NCBI RefSeq assembly: GCF_017912535.1
Contig: NZ_JAERQK010000001.1
Coordinates: 434,001-498,000 of the forward strand
DNA length: 64,000 nt
Source: Motiliproteus sediminis
GTDB taxonomy: Bacteria > Pseudomonadota > Gammaproteobacteria > Pseudomonadales > Balneatricaceae
Reading direction: 5' to 3'
The position numbers were made by a program, and so were the translations under genes. Of this stretch, positions 41,969 to 51,186 are shown piece after piece (within the stretch, counting starts at the first letter, position 1; each line of letters starts with the position of its first letter). The notes below the pieces were generated by a model. It had not been told where the DNA came from and ran no database searches. It saw nothing but the letters and a program-made list of their open reading frames with translations.

Positions 41969-44788
41969 ATGCAAGCCTATACGTTCCATCCAACCCCATG
42001 TGTATTTGGCCTTCGAATGAATAAAAGCAGTTTGTCGGTTTTGGTGTTGCTTCTCGTGTCTGTTCTCTTGAGCGGCTGCGGCGCAGAGAAGAGTGCTGAG
42101 GATCATCTGCGCAGCGCGACTGAACGCTTAGCGCAGGGCGATAAAGAGGGCTACGTCATAGAGATCAAAAATGCTTTGCAGAAAGATGCGCAAAACGGTG
42201 GAGCGCGATTGATGCTAGGGCGTTTTTACCTCGAAAGTGGCGAATGGGTGGCGGCAGAAAAAGAGCTGCGTAAAGCGGTCGATTTGATAGGTGACACGCT
42301 TGATCCTCATTTGTATCTTTCCCGGTCGTTGATTCAGCAAAAGAAATACCCCGAGCTAATTGAACTCGTCACAGCGTTTGATGATTCTGCTTTGGAGCTT
42401 CCCGCCGAGATGCGTTACTACCGGGGCGTTGCATTGTTGTTTGAAAAACGAGTTGATGAATCACGTCAGCAATTCATGCGCACGGCGGCTTCAGGCGAGG
42501 GCGGATATCATGAGCTCGCTGCCGCTTATCTGGCATTGCTGGACAGGCAGGCCGATAACGCACTTGCACAGGTGCAGTCTGTTTTGGCCGCGACGCCGGA
42601 TGATTTCGAGGCGCTGCTGTTAAAAAGCCGCATTTTGACCATTCAGAGCGACTATGAACCTGCGGTTGCAGCCATAGACGCTGCCAGTGCTTTGCAGCCA
42701 CGCCGGCTCGATATTGCGTTAGATAAGGCCCAACTGCAGATCTTGAACGCTGACTACGCAGCAGCAGAAAAAGGCGTAGACGAGCTACTGCGGGTGCTCC
42801 CTAAGCACCCAGCAGTCAATATGCTGAAAGCCAGGATCAGCTTGCATGGTGGTGATTGGGAATCAGCTCGTGCCCATTCAGCCGCTGTTCTGGCCGTCAC
42901 TGAAGCGTATACCGAAGCCAAGCTGGTCAACGGTATTGCCAGTTTTTATCTTGAGCAATGGGAGCAGGCATATCGTAACTTCGAAGGCATAAAGAACGAG
43001 TTGGAAGAGGATCATCCTGCCCTTAAAATGCTTGAGTTCACGCGGGTTAAGTTAGGAGCGGCGAACAGCACTGAGCTTATTCTGAAAAATATCAGTGGTG
43101 AGACTGAGTTCGATCAAGATGTAATCTCGGGAGTCGGGGCTGAATACGTTAAGCAGGGCAAGTTTAGCGACGCGGTCAAGGTCTTTGAACAGGAGTCCGC
43201 CCTGTTCTCTGATGATGAGTCGGCGTTGGTGAAGCTTGGCATACTCAAACTCAACAAGTTGAACGATGGCTCCGGGGTGGCAGACCTGCAGGCGGCCCTT
43301 GAGAGTAATCCATCGTCGGTTTGGGCCAGAGCGGCGCTTGCTCGAGAATACCTGGACCAGAAGCAAACAGCGCTTGCCATAACAACTATCTCTGAGTTGC
43401 TGCAATTGGCGCCTGACCAGCTGGATTCCTACCTGCTGACCGCTGATATACAGCTGCGCGCAGGCCACTTCGATGCCGCGGCTTCAACTTTGCAGCAGGC
43501 GGAGCAGAGATTTCCTGCCAACGTTGACCCAGTGTTAATGCAGGCAACGGTTCATCTGCGTGCCGGGAACGACGGTCAAGCGCAGGAAGCACTGCAGCGG
43601 TCGTTGGTTTTGGACCCGCTGAATCTGCAGGCGAATATCGCGCTCTACAGGTTGTATCGCCAACAGGGGGCTGTAGATAAAGCCGACAAATTGATAGCCG
43701 ATGCAAAAAAAGCCAACGACGATGCCTCTCCGTACATCTATTTGCAGGCTACGGAAGAGTTAAAGCTTGGGCGTAACCGGGCCGCGCTGGAACTGCTTGC
43801 TCAGATTGGCAGTGGTGATCGACTCTATCCCCGGAACAAGCGACTGGCCGGCTTTGTGTATCTGGCGCACAGACAGCTGGAAAAAGCGTTGGTTGAGTAC
43901 CGTGAGTGGTTGTATCGCTCTCCGGACGATGTTGAGGCTTATCTCGCCGTAGCGAAAGTGCTGGATGAAACCGGCAAGCGTAACGAGGCTCAGGAGGTGT
44001 TGAAGTCAGGTATTGCTAACCGCGTGGAGGTGCGCAAGCTCTCGCTGGCGCTGATCAAGTTGCTTTATGGAAATAATCAGACGGAAGAGGCTCAGCGTCA
44101 GGTCGGCGCATATACCCAGAAATATGGAGCTGATGCGGCGATCGAACGACTGCAGGGGCAGTATCTGATTCAGTTGGGTAAACCGCGAGAGGGGATTGCC
44201 CATATTCGACGGAGCTTTGAACTGTCGCCTAGCCAGAATACGCTGATGCGACTGGTGCGGTTAGAAGAGAAGTATGGTGAGCGAGAAGCCGTCGTTCAAC
44301 TACTTCAAGACTGGCTTGAAAAACACCCTGATGATCACAGCGTGCGGGTTTATCTCGAGAGTATTGTGGTAGCCGACAAAGGTAGTGCGGATGTTGGGTT
44401 TGTAATCTCGCAGTACAAAGAGTTGATTAAAGAACGGCCCGATAACTTTATCGCCCTGAACAATCTCGCCTGGACGCTCAATGATCAAGGGAAATCATCT
44501 GAAGCACTAACCTACGCTCAACGGGCTTATGAACTGAGGCCGAATACCCCGGAAATAGCCGATACCTACGGCCAGATTCTGTTGGCTGTTGATAGGTTTG
44601 AAGAGGCGCTGCAAGTGCTCAAGCCGGCATTTGAGGCGCAGTCGGAAAACCCGGTAATCGGTTATCACTACGCGCAGGCATTGCTGCGCACGAATGCCCG
44701 CGACGAGGCGAAGAGGGTGCTACAGCGGATTGGCGATAAGCCGTTTCCTCAGCGAGATGCCGCATTAAAACTGTTGGAGTCGCTGTAA
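41969..44788 (+). CDS. prsT: XrtA/PEP-CTERM system TPR-repeat lipoprotein PrsT
   Basis: A 939-residue lipoprotein with TPR repeats along nearly its whole length. A signal peptide ends in the lipobox LLSGCG, so it is anchored at a membrane facing the periplasm. Length and repeat pattern match the PrsT family, normally encoded beside prsK/prsR in XrtA loci, as here. The ATG at 41969 has AGGGA at good distance; an ATG at 42017, directly before the signal core, is the alternative. It probably scaffolds EPS export or PEP-CTERM sorting, though the exact role is unproven. Confidence 0.93.
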   Translation: MQAYTFHPTPCVFGLRMNKSSLSVLVLLLVSVLLSGCGAEKSAEDHLRSATERLAQGDKEGYVIEIKNALQKDAQNGGARLMLGRFYLESGEWVAAEKELRKAVDLIGDTLDPHLYLSRSLIQQKKYPELIELVTAFDDSALELPAEMRYYRGVALLFEKRVDESRQQFMRTAASGEGGYHELAAAYLALLDRQADNALAQVQSVLAATPDDFEALLLKSRILTIQSDYEPAVAAIDAASALQPRRLDIALDKAQLQILNADYAAAEKGVDELLRVLPKHPAVNMLKARISLHGGDWESARAHSAAVLAVTEAYTEAKLVNGIASFYLEQWEQAYRNFEGIKNELEEDHPALKMLEFTRVKLGAANSTELILKNISGETEFDQDVISGVGAEYVKQGKFSDAVKVFEQESALFSDDESALVKLGILKLNKLNDGSGVADLQAALESNPSSVWARAALAREYLDQKQTALAITTISELLQLAPDQLDSYLLTADIQLRAGHFDAAASTLQQAEQRFPANVDPVLMQATVHLRAGNDGQAQEALQRSLVLDPLNLQANIALYRLYRQQGAVDKADKLIADAKKANDDASPYIYLQATEELKLGRNRAALELLAQIGSGDRLYPRNKRLAGFVYLAHRQLEKALVEYREWLYRSPDDVEAYLAVAKVLDETGKRNEAQEVLKSGIANRVEVRKLSLALIKLLYGNNQTEEAQRQVGAYTQKYGADAAIERLQGQYLIQLGKPREGIAHIRRSFELSPSQNTLMRLVRLEEKYGEREAVVQLLQDWLEKHPDDHSVRVYLESIVVADKGSADVGFVISQYKELIKERPDNFIALNNLAWTLNDQGKSSEALTYAQRAYELRPNTPEIADTYGQILLAVDRFEEALQVLKPAFEAQSENPVIGYHYAQALLRTNARDEAKRVLQRIGDKPFPQRDAALKLLESL

Positions 44789-44812
44789 CAAGTGGTTGCA
44801 ACAGCATTGAGT

Positions 44813-45607
44813 ATGGCTAGGGGAGTGGCTTTGACGCTGCGGACAATACGGATTGTCGCGCCGGGACGGCTGTTGTCGCTGCTGTTGCTGTTAACCTCGA
44901 ATGCGGTGGGCGCCGCTCTGCCTGACACGCTACTTGCCATCAAGCCCTCTATTGTCGCTGTTGCAACCTATCAAGCCACTCGGCGCCCCCCGGTCAAACT
45001 TCTCGGTACCGGATTTGTGGTTAGTACCGGACGCCTGGCCGCAACAAATGCCCACGTCATTCCCAAGGCCGTTAATTTGGAGGATCGCGAGCGTCTGGTT
45101 GTGGTGGCAAAGGTCGATGGGGTCGATAAAATGATTGCGTCAAAAGTTGTTGCCGTGGATGGGGAGCACGACTTGGCGCTGGTTGCTTTTGATCACCAAT
45201 TACCAGCGGTCAAGTTGGACCAGCGCGAGTATGTTCGGGAAGGGGAGCTGTTTGCGTTCACTGGCTTCCCTATAGGCGGGGTGCTTGGGCTTTATCCGGT
45301 GACTCATCGCGGACTGCTTTCAAGTATCACGCCGATGGCGATTCCGGTGGATCAGGCCAAGCAGCTTAGTCCTAAAAAAATCAAACGGCTGCAAGACCCG
45401 GTCAGGGTGTATCAGCTCGATGCCACGGCATATCCGGGTAACAGCGGCAGTCCTTTGTATCGAATTGAAACCGGTGAAGTAGTCGGTGTGCTTAATCAGG
45501 TCTATGTCAAAGCGACCAAAGAGGATGTTTTGAGTCAACCCAGCGGCATCAGTTTCGCGATTCCGGTTAGACATCTCAAGGAACTGCTGGAGTCGCTGGA
45601 GCGCTAG
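44813..45607 (+). CDS. Exported trypsin-like serine protease
   Basis: 264 residues with a signal peptide (LLSLLLLLTSNAVGAA) and a chymotrypsin-fold protease domain. The triad is visible: His81 in ATNAHVI, Asp120 in GEHDLAL and Ser211 in PGNSGSPL. No PDZ domain is present, unlike DegP. It sits between prsT and prsK, so it may act in periplasmic signalling to PrsK or in surface-protein turnover. Start choice is unsure: GTG 44792, ATG 44813 and TTG 44831 (best ribosome binding site, AGGGGAG) are all in frame. Confidence 0.88.
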   Translation: MARGVALTLRTIRIVAPGRLLSLLLLLTSNAVGAALPDTLLAIKPSIVAVATYQATRRPPVKLLGTGFVVSTGRLAATNAHVIPKAVNLEDRERLVVVAKVDGVDKMIASKVVAVDGEHDLALVAFDHQLPAVKLDQREYVREGELFAFTGFPIGGVLGLYPVTHRGLLSSITPMAIPVDQAKQLSPKKIKRLQDPVRVYQLDATAYPGNSGSPLYRIETGEVVGVLNQVYVKATKEDVLSQPSGISFAIPVRHLKELLESLER

Positions 45608-45636
45608 CCCAGCCATTCCGGTTTAGGAGTCATATT

Positions 45637-47712
45637 GTGCAGATCGGTTATCTGGCTACGCTGTTTTGTTTCGGTTTGGTGACGCTGCTCACCCTGTTCT
45701 TGTGGCGAGGGCGATTACAGGGCGCCTGGCTAATAGCTGCACTGCTGTTAACGGCCGCTTGGGGCGGCTACCTTGGGTTTGTAGGCGGCAGTAGTCACTT
45801 CAACCCGACGAATCAGACCTTTCTGGATGTGCTGCGAGGTGCCAGCTGGTCGTTGCTACTTGGTCGTTTGATCGTGGTTGCGGGGCCCGAATCCAGTAAC
45901 GCTTCTTTCTGGAGAAACCATTGGTTATGGGGCTTTGCTGGCTGGGTGGTTTTGCTGTTGTTAGCAAATACGCTTTCCAGCCTTGGCGTACTGACGCCGA
46001 CGGCGGCGGCGATGACGGCCTTCGGCGCGCCCTTTAGTTTGTCGCTGATTACGCTTGTTCTGCTGGAGCAATGGTACCGTCGGCTTGGGGTCGAACATCG
46101 TTGGGGGGTCAAATTCCTCTGCGTGGCGATTGCGGTGATGTTTGTCAGCGATTTTTTGCTTTACTCCGAGGCGCTGCTGTTCAAGGGACTTGATGCCGAT
46201 CTATGGGAAGCCCGCGGCTGGATATATGCGGCGATGGCGCCCCTGGTTGCGATTAGTGTTGCCCGCTGCCGTGATTGGAGTCGAGAAAATCGTCTGTCTC
46301 ACCGGGCGGTTTTTTTCACCAGTAGCTTGTTGCTCGCCGGGGTTTACCTGGTGGTTATGGCCCTGGTCGGCTATTACCTGCGCTGGTTTGGGAGCGGGCT
46401 TGGCAATGCCGTTCAAGTGGTCTTTGTCGTGTTGTCGTTGTCGCTGCTGACCATAGTGTTGATGTCCGGGCGGTACCGCTCGCTGCTCGCAGTCTGGATC
46501 AGCAAGCATTTCCTGTCTTACAAGTACGACTACAGAGAGCAGTGGATGCGTGCAAATGCGCGCTTTGCCGCGCTCAAAATTGACGATGACAGCTATGTCC
46601 AGTTGGTACTGGGTATTGCTGAGCCCATAGACAGTACCGGAGGGGCTATCTGGATTGAGGATGAGGGCGCGCTGATGCCGAAAGCTCACTGGAGTCTGGC
46701 GTTGGATATGCCTTTGCTGGACGATGGCGATGGTGGCCTGTTGCAGTATTGCCTCGAGCAGGAGTGGGTTATTAATGTGCCGGAATACCGCCGGCATCCC
46801 GAGCGTTACGAAGGGCTAGAGCTGCCAAAGGAATTGCTGGATGAGCCACGTTTATGGCTGCTGGTGCCCCTCATTCATCAGCAACACCTCTACGGGATGG
46901 TGGCGTTGGCGGAGCCGCGAACAGAGCGTTCAGTGACCTGGGAAGATCACGATCTGCTTAAGGCCTTGGCAGGCCAGGTGGCGTCTTTGTTGGCCCAGCG
47001 AAAATTGACGGAATCGCTAGCCAATGCCCGGCAGTTTGAAGCGTACAATCAGTTGTCCACCTTCGTGGTACATGACATCAAGAATGTGGTGGCCCAACTG
47101 TCGCTGGTGGTGCGCAATGCCGAGCGGCACCGGCGCAATCCGGAATTTGTAGATGATGCCTTGGATACGCTGTCCAACGCGGTCGGGCGGATGAATCGAA
47201 TGCTGTCTCAGTTGAAGCAGGGGGCTGAGCCCGGCCCCGAGGTTCAGGTTGATGCCGGTGAGATCGCTCGTGAGGTTCTGGCAGCACAGGCAGGGGGGGC
47301 TCCGGTGCCCCAGTTGGACGCTGTTGCTGAGAGCTGCTTTGTTGAGGTGGACCGGGATCGTTTGTTGGCCGCGCTTTGCCATCTGGTGCAGAACGCTCAA
47401 GATGCCACGCCGAGTGACGGCAGTGTGGTACTCTCGGTGGTGTGTGAGGGATCCATGGTTGGTTTTGTGGTTGCTGATAGCGGGGCGGGTATGAGCGCTG
47501 AGTTCATGCGCAGTGGCTTGTTTAAACCGTTTGTGTCCACTAAAGGGCGTGCGGGAATGGGGATTGGGGTATTCGAAGCTCGCCAGTTCGCCCGTCTTTA
47601 CCAGGGAGAACTGCAGGTTGAGAGTAAGCTAGGAAAAGGGTCTACATTTACCTTACTGTTGCCCAATGCGAGGTTGCAGTCTGAGCTAGGAGTTGTCGGT
47701 GGCCAAGGATAA
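45637..47712 (+). CDS. prsK: XrtA/PEP-CTERM system histidine kinase PrsK
   Basis: A 691-residue sensor kinase. Residues 1-290 hold about eight membrane helices, followed by a GAF-like domain (about 320-455), an H-box in FVVHDIKNVVAQLSLV (about residue 475), and an ATPase domain with VQNAQDATPS, DSGAGM and FKPFVSTKGRAGMGIGVFEA. It phosphorylates PrsR. The GTG start at 45637 has AGGAG eight bases upstream. It overlaps prsR by 14 bases. The family is specific to XrtA loci; the signal sensed is unknown. Confidence 0.95.
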   Translation: MQIGYLATLFCFGLVTLLTLFLWRGRLQGAWLIAALLLTAAWGGYLGFVGGSSHFNPTNQTFLDVLRGASWSLLLGRLIVVAGPESSNASFWRNHWLWGFAGWVVLLLLANTLSSLGVLTPTAAAMTAFGAPFSLSLITLVLLEQWYRRLGVEHRWGVKFLCVAIAVMFVSDFLLYSEALLFKGLDADLWEARGWIYAAMAPLVAISVARCRDWSRENRLSHRAVFFTSSLLLAGVYLVVMALVGYYLRWFGSGLGNAVQVVFVVLSLSLLTIVLMSGRYRSLLAVWISKHFLSYKYDYREQWMRANARFAALKIDDDSYVQLVLGIAEPIDSTGGAIWIEDEGALMPKAHWSLALDMPLLDDGDGGLLQYCLEQEWVINVPEYRRHPERYEGLELPKELLDEPRLWLLVPLIHQQHLYGMVALAEPRTERSVTWEDHDLLKALAGQVASLLAQRKLTESLANARQFEAYNQLSTFVVHDIKNVVAQLSLVVRNAERHRRNPEFVDDALDTLSNAVGRMNRMLSQLKQGAEPGPEVQVDAGEIAREVLAAQAGGAPVPQLDAVAESCFVEVDRDRLLAALCHLVQNAQDATPSDGSVVLSVVCEGSMVGFVVADSGAGMSAEFMRSGLFKPFVSTKGRAGMGIGVFEARQFARLYQGELQVESKLGKGSTFTLLLPNARLQSELGVVGGQG

Positions 47713-49066
47713 GGAACGCAAAACACTGTTAATTGTTGAAGACGATCTCGGCCTGCAAAAGCAGATGAAATGGTGCTTGGAGGGTTATGAGCTGGTTTTT
47801 GCTGATAACCGTGAAGATGCCATCAAAGAGGTTCGCCGGCATGAACCGGATGTTATTACGCTTGACTTGGGGTTGCCTCCTGATCTGGCCAATGCGACAG
47901 AAGGCCTGGCAGCCTTAGAGCAGATTCTGGCCCTCCACCCGAATGCCAAAGTGATCGTCATCACTGGTAATGACGATCACAGTAATGCGGTAACGGCCAT
48001 TGGGATGGGCGCTTACGATTTCTACCACAAACCCATTGAGCCCGAAACGCTCGGTTTTATTGTTCAACGTGCGTTCCGGTTGCGACAGCTGGAAGAAGAT
48101 AACCGGCGTTTGGCGCAGGCCGGAGGCTCGGTTTTACAAGGGGTTATAGGTACATCGGATGCCATGGCGCAGGTGTGCAAAATGGTAGAGCGGATCGCTC
48201 CAACCAATATTGGTGCCATGCTGCTCGGTGAAAGTGGGACCGGGAAGGAGGTTTTGGCACGGGCTCTTCACCAAATGAGTGATCGTAGCGAAGGTCGATT
48301 CGTAGCTATTAATTGCGCCTCCATCCCCGAAAATTTGCTGGAGAGCGAGCTGTTCGGGTACGAAAAAGGTGCCTTTACCGGCGCGGTCAAGCAGACCTTG
48401 GGCAAGATCGAGCTGGCTCATAACGGTACCCTGTTTCTTGACGAGATCGGTGATATGCCGATCGGTCTGCAGGCCAAACTGTTACGCTTTCTTCAAGAAA
48501 AGACCATTGAGCGTATTGGCGGGCGGGAAGAGATAGAGGTGGATGTGCGGATTATCAGTGCCACCCATCAGAACCTTGAAGAACACATCGCTCAAGGTAG
48601 TTTTCGCGAGGACCTGTTCTACCGATTAAGTGAGTTTGTGATCAATATCCCGCCGTTGCGGCAGCGTGACGGGGACGCGGTACTGATCGCACGGGCGTTT
48701 CTTAGCCGCATTGCTGGAGATCTTGGTGGTGCCGCCAAAGGTTTTACTGACGGGGCATGCCGCGCGATAAGCAGCTACGCCTGGCCTGGCAATATTCGCG
48801 AGTTGGAAAATAAGGTCAAGCGCGCTGCTATCATGTGCGATACCGGCCTTATATCAGAGCAGGACATGGGCTTGGTTGATGGTGGCGATGATAACGGTTT
48901 GCCGCTCAACCTGAAACAAGCCCGTGAAGAGGTTGAACGGCGCTTGGTGCTGAAGGCTCTTAGCCTGAGTAGTTCTAATGTTTCCAAGACGGCAGAGCTG
49001 CTCGGTATTACCCGCCCAACGTTGTATGGTTTGATGGAAAAACATGGTCTCACTACGGAGGCTTAG
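47699..49066 (+). CDS. prsR: PEP-CTERM-box response regulator PrsR (sigma-54 activator)
   Basis: 455 residues, NtrC-type: a receiver domain with the phosphorylated Asp near 56 (DVITLDLGLPP), an AAA+ domain with GESGTGKE and the GAFTGA loop that touches sigma-54, and a Fis-type HTH at the end (VSKTAELLGITRPTLYGL). It activates sigma-54 promoters of PEP-CTERM and related genes. GTG 47699 was chosen since AGGAG is six bases before it; a TTG at 47693 overlaps that site. Candidate targets in this window are the sites at 41652-41668 and 49147-49162. Confidence 0.95.
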   Translation: MAKDKERKTLLIVEDDLGLQKQMKWCLEGYELVFADNREDAIKEVRRHEPDVITLDLGLPPDLANATEGLAALEQILALHPNAKVIVITGNDDHSNAVTAIGMGAYDFYHKPIEPETLGFIVQRAFRLRQLEEDNRRLAQAGGSVLQGVIGTSDAMAQVCKMVERIAPTNIGAMLLGESGTGKEVLARALHQMSDRSEGRFVAINCASIPENLLESELFGYEKGAFTGAVKQTLGKIELAHNGTLFLDEIGDMPIGLQAKLLRFLQEKTIERIGGREEIEVDVRIISATHQNLEEHIAQGSFREDLFYRLSEFVINIPPLRQRDGDAVLIARAFLSRIAGDLGGAAKGFTDGACRAISSYAWPGNIRELENKVKRAAIMCDTGLISEQDMGLVDGGDDNGLPLNLKQAREEVERRLVLKALSLSSSNVSKTAELLGITRPTLYGLMEKHGLTTEA

Positions 49067-49137
49067 TCTGAAAATAGTGTCAGATATTTTTACACCACAC
49101 AGCCGTTGCATTTGTTAGGTGGCTGTTTGAAAATAGT
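49067..49137. repeat. Direct repeats TGAAAATAGT upstream of sigma-54 promoter
   Basis: TGAAAATAGT occurs at 49069-49078 and again at 49128-49137, 59 bases apart. The first copy lies inside an inverted repeat (TCTGA 49067-49071, TCAGA 49080-49084). Both copies lie upstream of the promoter at 49147-49162, so they may be activator-binding sites. Between them ACAGCC/GGCTGT could form a stem after prsR. Confidence 0.4.
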
Positions 49138-49146
49138 TTTTTAGTT

Positions 49147-49162
49147 GGGCTTGGTTTTTGCA
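49147..49162 (+). promoter_or_regulatory. Sigma-54 (-24/-12) promoter of the Tat protein/PqqD/HprK operon
   Basis: GGGCTTGGTTTTTGCA has GG-N10-GC spacing with a perfect -12 TTGCA; only three bases differ from TGGCACG-N4-TTGCA. It stands 77-92 bases before the ATG at 49239 and follows prsR directly. Confidence 0.65.
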
Positions 49163-49238
49163 TTAAGTGCTAGTAGCGTGAGCTGAACTGCAGTTTGCAA
49201 GCGCGAAGCAACATAAACAGATGGTGGATGGTGTCAAT

Positions 49239-49976
49239 ATGACGGCCGAAAACAAGGATCAGATTTCTGGTGGCAAGAAGCAACAGCCTGAATCCTCGTC
49301 CCGGCGGAGGCTGATCAAGGGTGCGGCAGCCGCGCCGATAGTCTTGGGAGTGGCAAGTCGACCGGTGCTGGGTAACGGAATGCAATGTACGGCCTCTGGA
49401 TTGGGTTCTGCGACGCACCTGTCCCACCACCCTGATCTCTTCCAAACCTGCATTTTTGGATGCTCTCCCGGGTTTTGGGGGGCTAATCTAGCCAATCGTG
49501 GCGGAGATGCCTGGCCCACGGATACCTACACGCCTAACACTTTGTTCAAGTCCGTTTTTTACGCTGGAATAGGTCCAGAGTGGGTTGATGATTCACTATC
49601 TGGATTGACCCTTGGGCAGGTCGCCCAGGGGCAGTGGATTCCTGGCCAGTGGGATGGCATCTACGAGGATGCCAAGCAGCAACTGGCGTGGCATGCGGTC
49701 TCGGCACTGCTGAATTCCCACGTTGCCCTGTGGGGCTATCGCACCCGCAGTGGCGTGGTGACTGAAGGCTTTGGTGTGACCTCCTTGCAGGTGATAGAAG
49801 CCTTCCGCACGGCGTATAACGGTGGTACACCGCCGGGCGGTAATAGCCGTTCTGCCCGTAGGGCTTACAAAAGCGCAATGAATGCAGTCAAAAACGAGTT
49901 TGATATCTACGGTATGGAAGGGGTTGTTTGCCCCCTCGACAACAGCCAAGCGCCCGGAACCCAGTGGCCGTATTAA
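49239..49976 (+). CDS. Tat-exported CSPGFW-domain protein
   Basis: 245 residues. SRRRLIK at about 21-27 is a near-perfect twin-arginine motif, followed by a hydrophobic stretch and an SRPVLG cleavage region. The mature part is one domain of the secreted CxPGxW type: FGCSPGFWG, then a DAWPTDTYTPNTLFKSVF block and LAWHAVSALLNS, as in many bacterial surface proteins. It ends with a short Cys-containing tail. Start ATG 49239 or 49221. It is the first gene after a sigma-54-type promoter and precedes the PqqD-like gene by nine bases. It may be the client of the cassette behind it (inference). Confidence 0.8.
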   Translation: MTAENKDQISGGKKQQPESSSRRRLIKGAAAAPIVLGVASRPVLGNGMQCTASGLGSATHLSHHPDLFQTCIFGCSPGFWGANLANRGGDAWPTDTYTPNTLFKSVFYAGIGPEWVDDSLSGLTLGQVAQGQWIPGQWDGIYEDAKQQLAWHAVSALLNSHVALWGYRTRSGVVTEGFGVTSLQVIEAFRTAYNGGTPPGGNSRSARRAYKSAMNAVKNEFDIYGMEGVVCPLDNSQAPGTQWPY

Positions 49977-49985
49977 CTCTGACCT

Positions 49986-50279
49986 ATGCAGGAGTCTGAC
50001 TGTCGCTGGCAAGCTGTTGGCTCTGTCGCTGAATACAGCCATGCGGTGCTTGACGATGAGGTGCTGCTTTACCACCGTTTGTCTCGTGACACGTGGCTGA
50101 TCGATCTCACCGCTTTTTCCCTGATTACACATCTTTGGCAACAGGCCTCTAGCTTGGCCGACTGTCTCTCCGCGCTAAATCAGCATCGGGGCGAGGAACG
50201 TCTGGAGTCGCAGCAACTTATCGCTTATCTTGAGCACTTGCAGAAATCAGGATTGGTTAGCCGCTACGTTGCAGATTAA
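49986..50279 (+). CDS. PqqD-family peptide chaperone, HPr-rel-A system
   Basis: A 97-residue protein with the PqqD-like winged-helix pattern: AVLDDEVLLYHRLSRDTWLID (strands), then the LTAFSLITHLWQQAS helix and a C-terminal helical end. PqqD-type proteins bind leader parts of modified peptides. Beside an HprK-related kinase and a nucleotidyltransferase, it matches the known but uncharacterised HPr-rel-A gene set. It overlaps the start region of the kinase gene. Confidence 0.8.
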   Translation: MQESDCRWQAVGSVAEYSHAVLDDEVLLYHRLSRDTWLIDLTAFSLITHLWQQASSLADCLSALNQHRGEERLESQQLIAYLEHLQKSGLVSRYVAD

Positions 50280-51186
50280 AGAACTCTCTAACGCGCAAGT
50301 AGAAAGAGCGCTTCGACACCAGGGACTTGCTTTTGAAGTCGGCAACTTCAGTTTTTCGGTGCGTAGTCCGCTTGCTCGCGTTGCGGTAGCCCTCGCAGAC
50401 CTCTATCGGGATTACCCGCTAATAACGCGGCCGCACTGTGCCGACTTCCCTGTTTATCTAGGCCCACGAGGCTTGTTTCGTCGTTGGATCCGGCCGATCA
50501 GTTGGTTCAGTTTTGACGGTGACTACCCGCTAAAGCCGTTGCCGCAAGCGCAGGCGGTTGCGTTGCTGGAGTGGGGGATGAACTACTGTTTTTCCACCTC
50601 TGCTCATCATTTATTGGTCATCCATGGTGCGGCTTTGGAGCGCGATGGGGTTGGCCTGGTGATGCCGGCAACATCGGGTAGCGGAAAAAGTACCCTGTGC
50701 GCGGGTCTTGTGTTGAGAGGCTGGCGGCTGCTCTCAGATGAGATGATTGTTATTGACCCGAAAGACGGCAGTATGCGCCCGTTGCCTCGCCCGATCAGTT
50801 TGAAGAATGAGTCAATTGCCATTATCCGTTCCCGCTGTGCGTCAGACCAGTTGTCTGCGCCGATCCCTAACACGATTAAAGGGACGGTAGCCCAGCTGCG
50901 ACCGCCCTCAGTATCCATTCAGCAGATGAAAAACCGGGCCGTATTGAGACGCGTGATTCTCCCTCGCTATGTCCCGGCGGTGAAGACCGAACTGACCTCG
51001 ATAACGCAAGGTCAGGCAGCATTGGCGCTGATTAAAAACGCCTTCAACTACGGTGTGCTGGCAGAGCAGGGGTTTGACACGGTGGGGTCTGTGGTCAGCC
51101 AAGCTCGTTGTTTTGGGCTCGAGTTTTCAGATTTGGATACTGCTCTGGCACTGATAGAAGAGTCTGCCGCCGAGGGCGCGGTGTGA
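50269..51186 (+). CDS. HprK-related kinase A
   Basis: A 305-residue relative of HPr kinase. HGAALERDGVGLVMP precedes a Walker A P-loop, ATSGSGKST, at about 134-142; LLSDEMIVID supplies the acidic residues and PRPISLK follows. There is no HPr or phosphotransferase gene nearby, so the target is something else. In lasso-peptide clusters related kinases phosphorylate precursor peptides. The start is uncertain: TTG 50269, overlapping the PqqD-like gene by 11 bases, is the most sensible; an earlier TTG at 50230 would overlap much more. Confidence 0.85.
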   Translation: MQIKELSNAQVERALRHQGLAFEVGNFSFSVRSPLARVAVALADLYRDYPLITRPHCADFPVYLGPRGLFRRWIRPISWFSFDGDYPLKPLPQAQAVALLEWGMNYCFSTSAHHLLVIHGAALERDGVGLVMPATSGSGKSTLCAGLVLRGWRLLSDEMIVIDPKDGSMRPLPRPISLKNESIAIIRSRCASDQLSAPIPNTIKGTVAQLRPPSVSIQQMKNRAVLRRVILPRYVPAVKTELTSITQGQAALALIKNAFNYGVLAEQGFDTVGSVVSQARCFGLEFSDLDTALALIEESAAEGAV

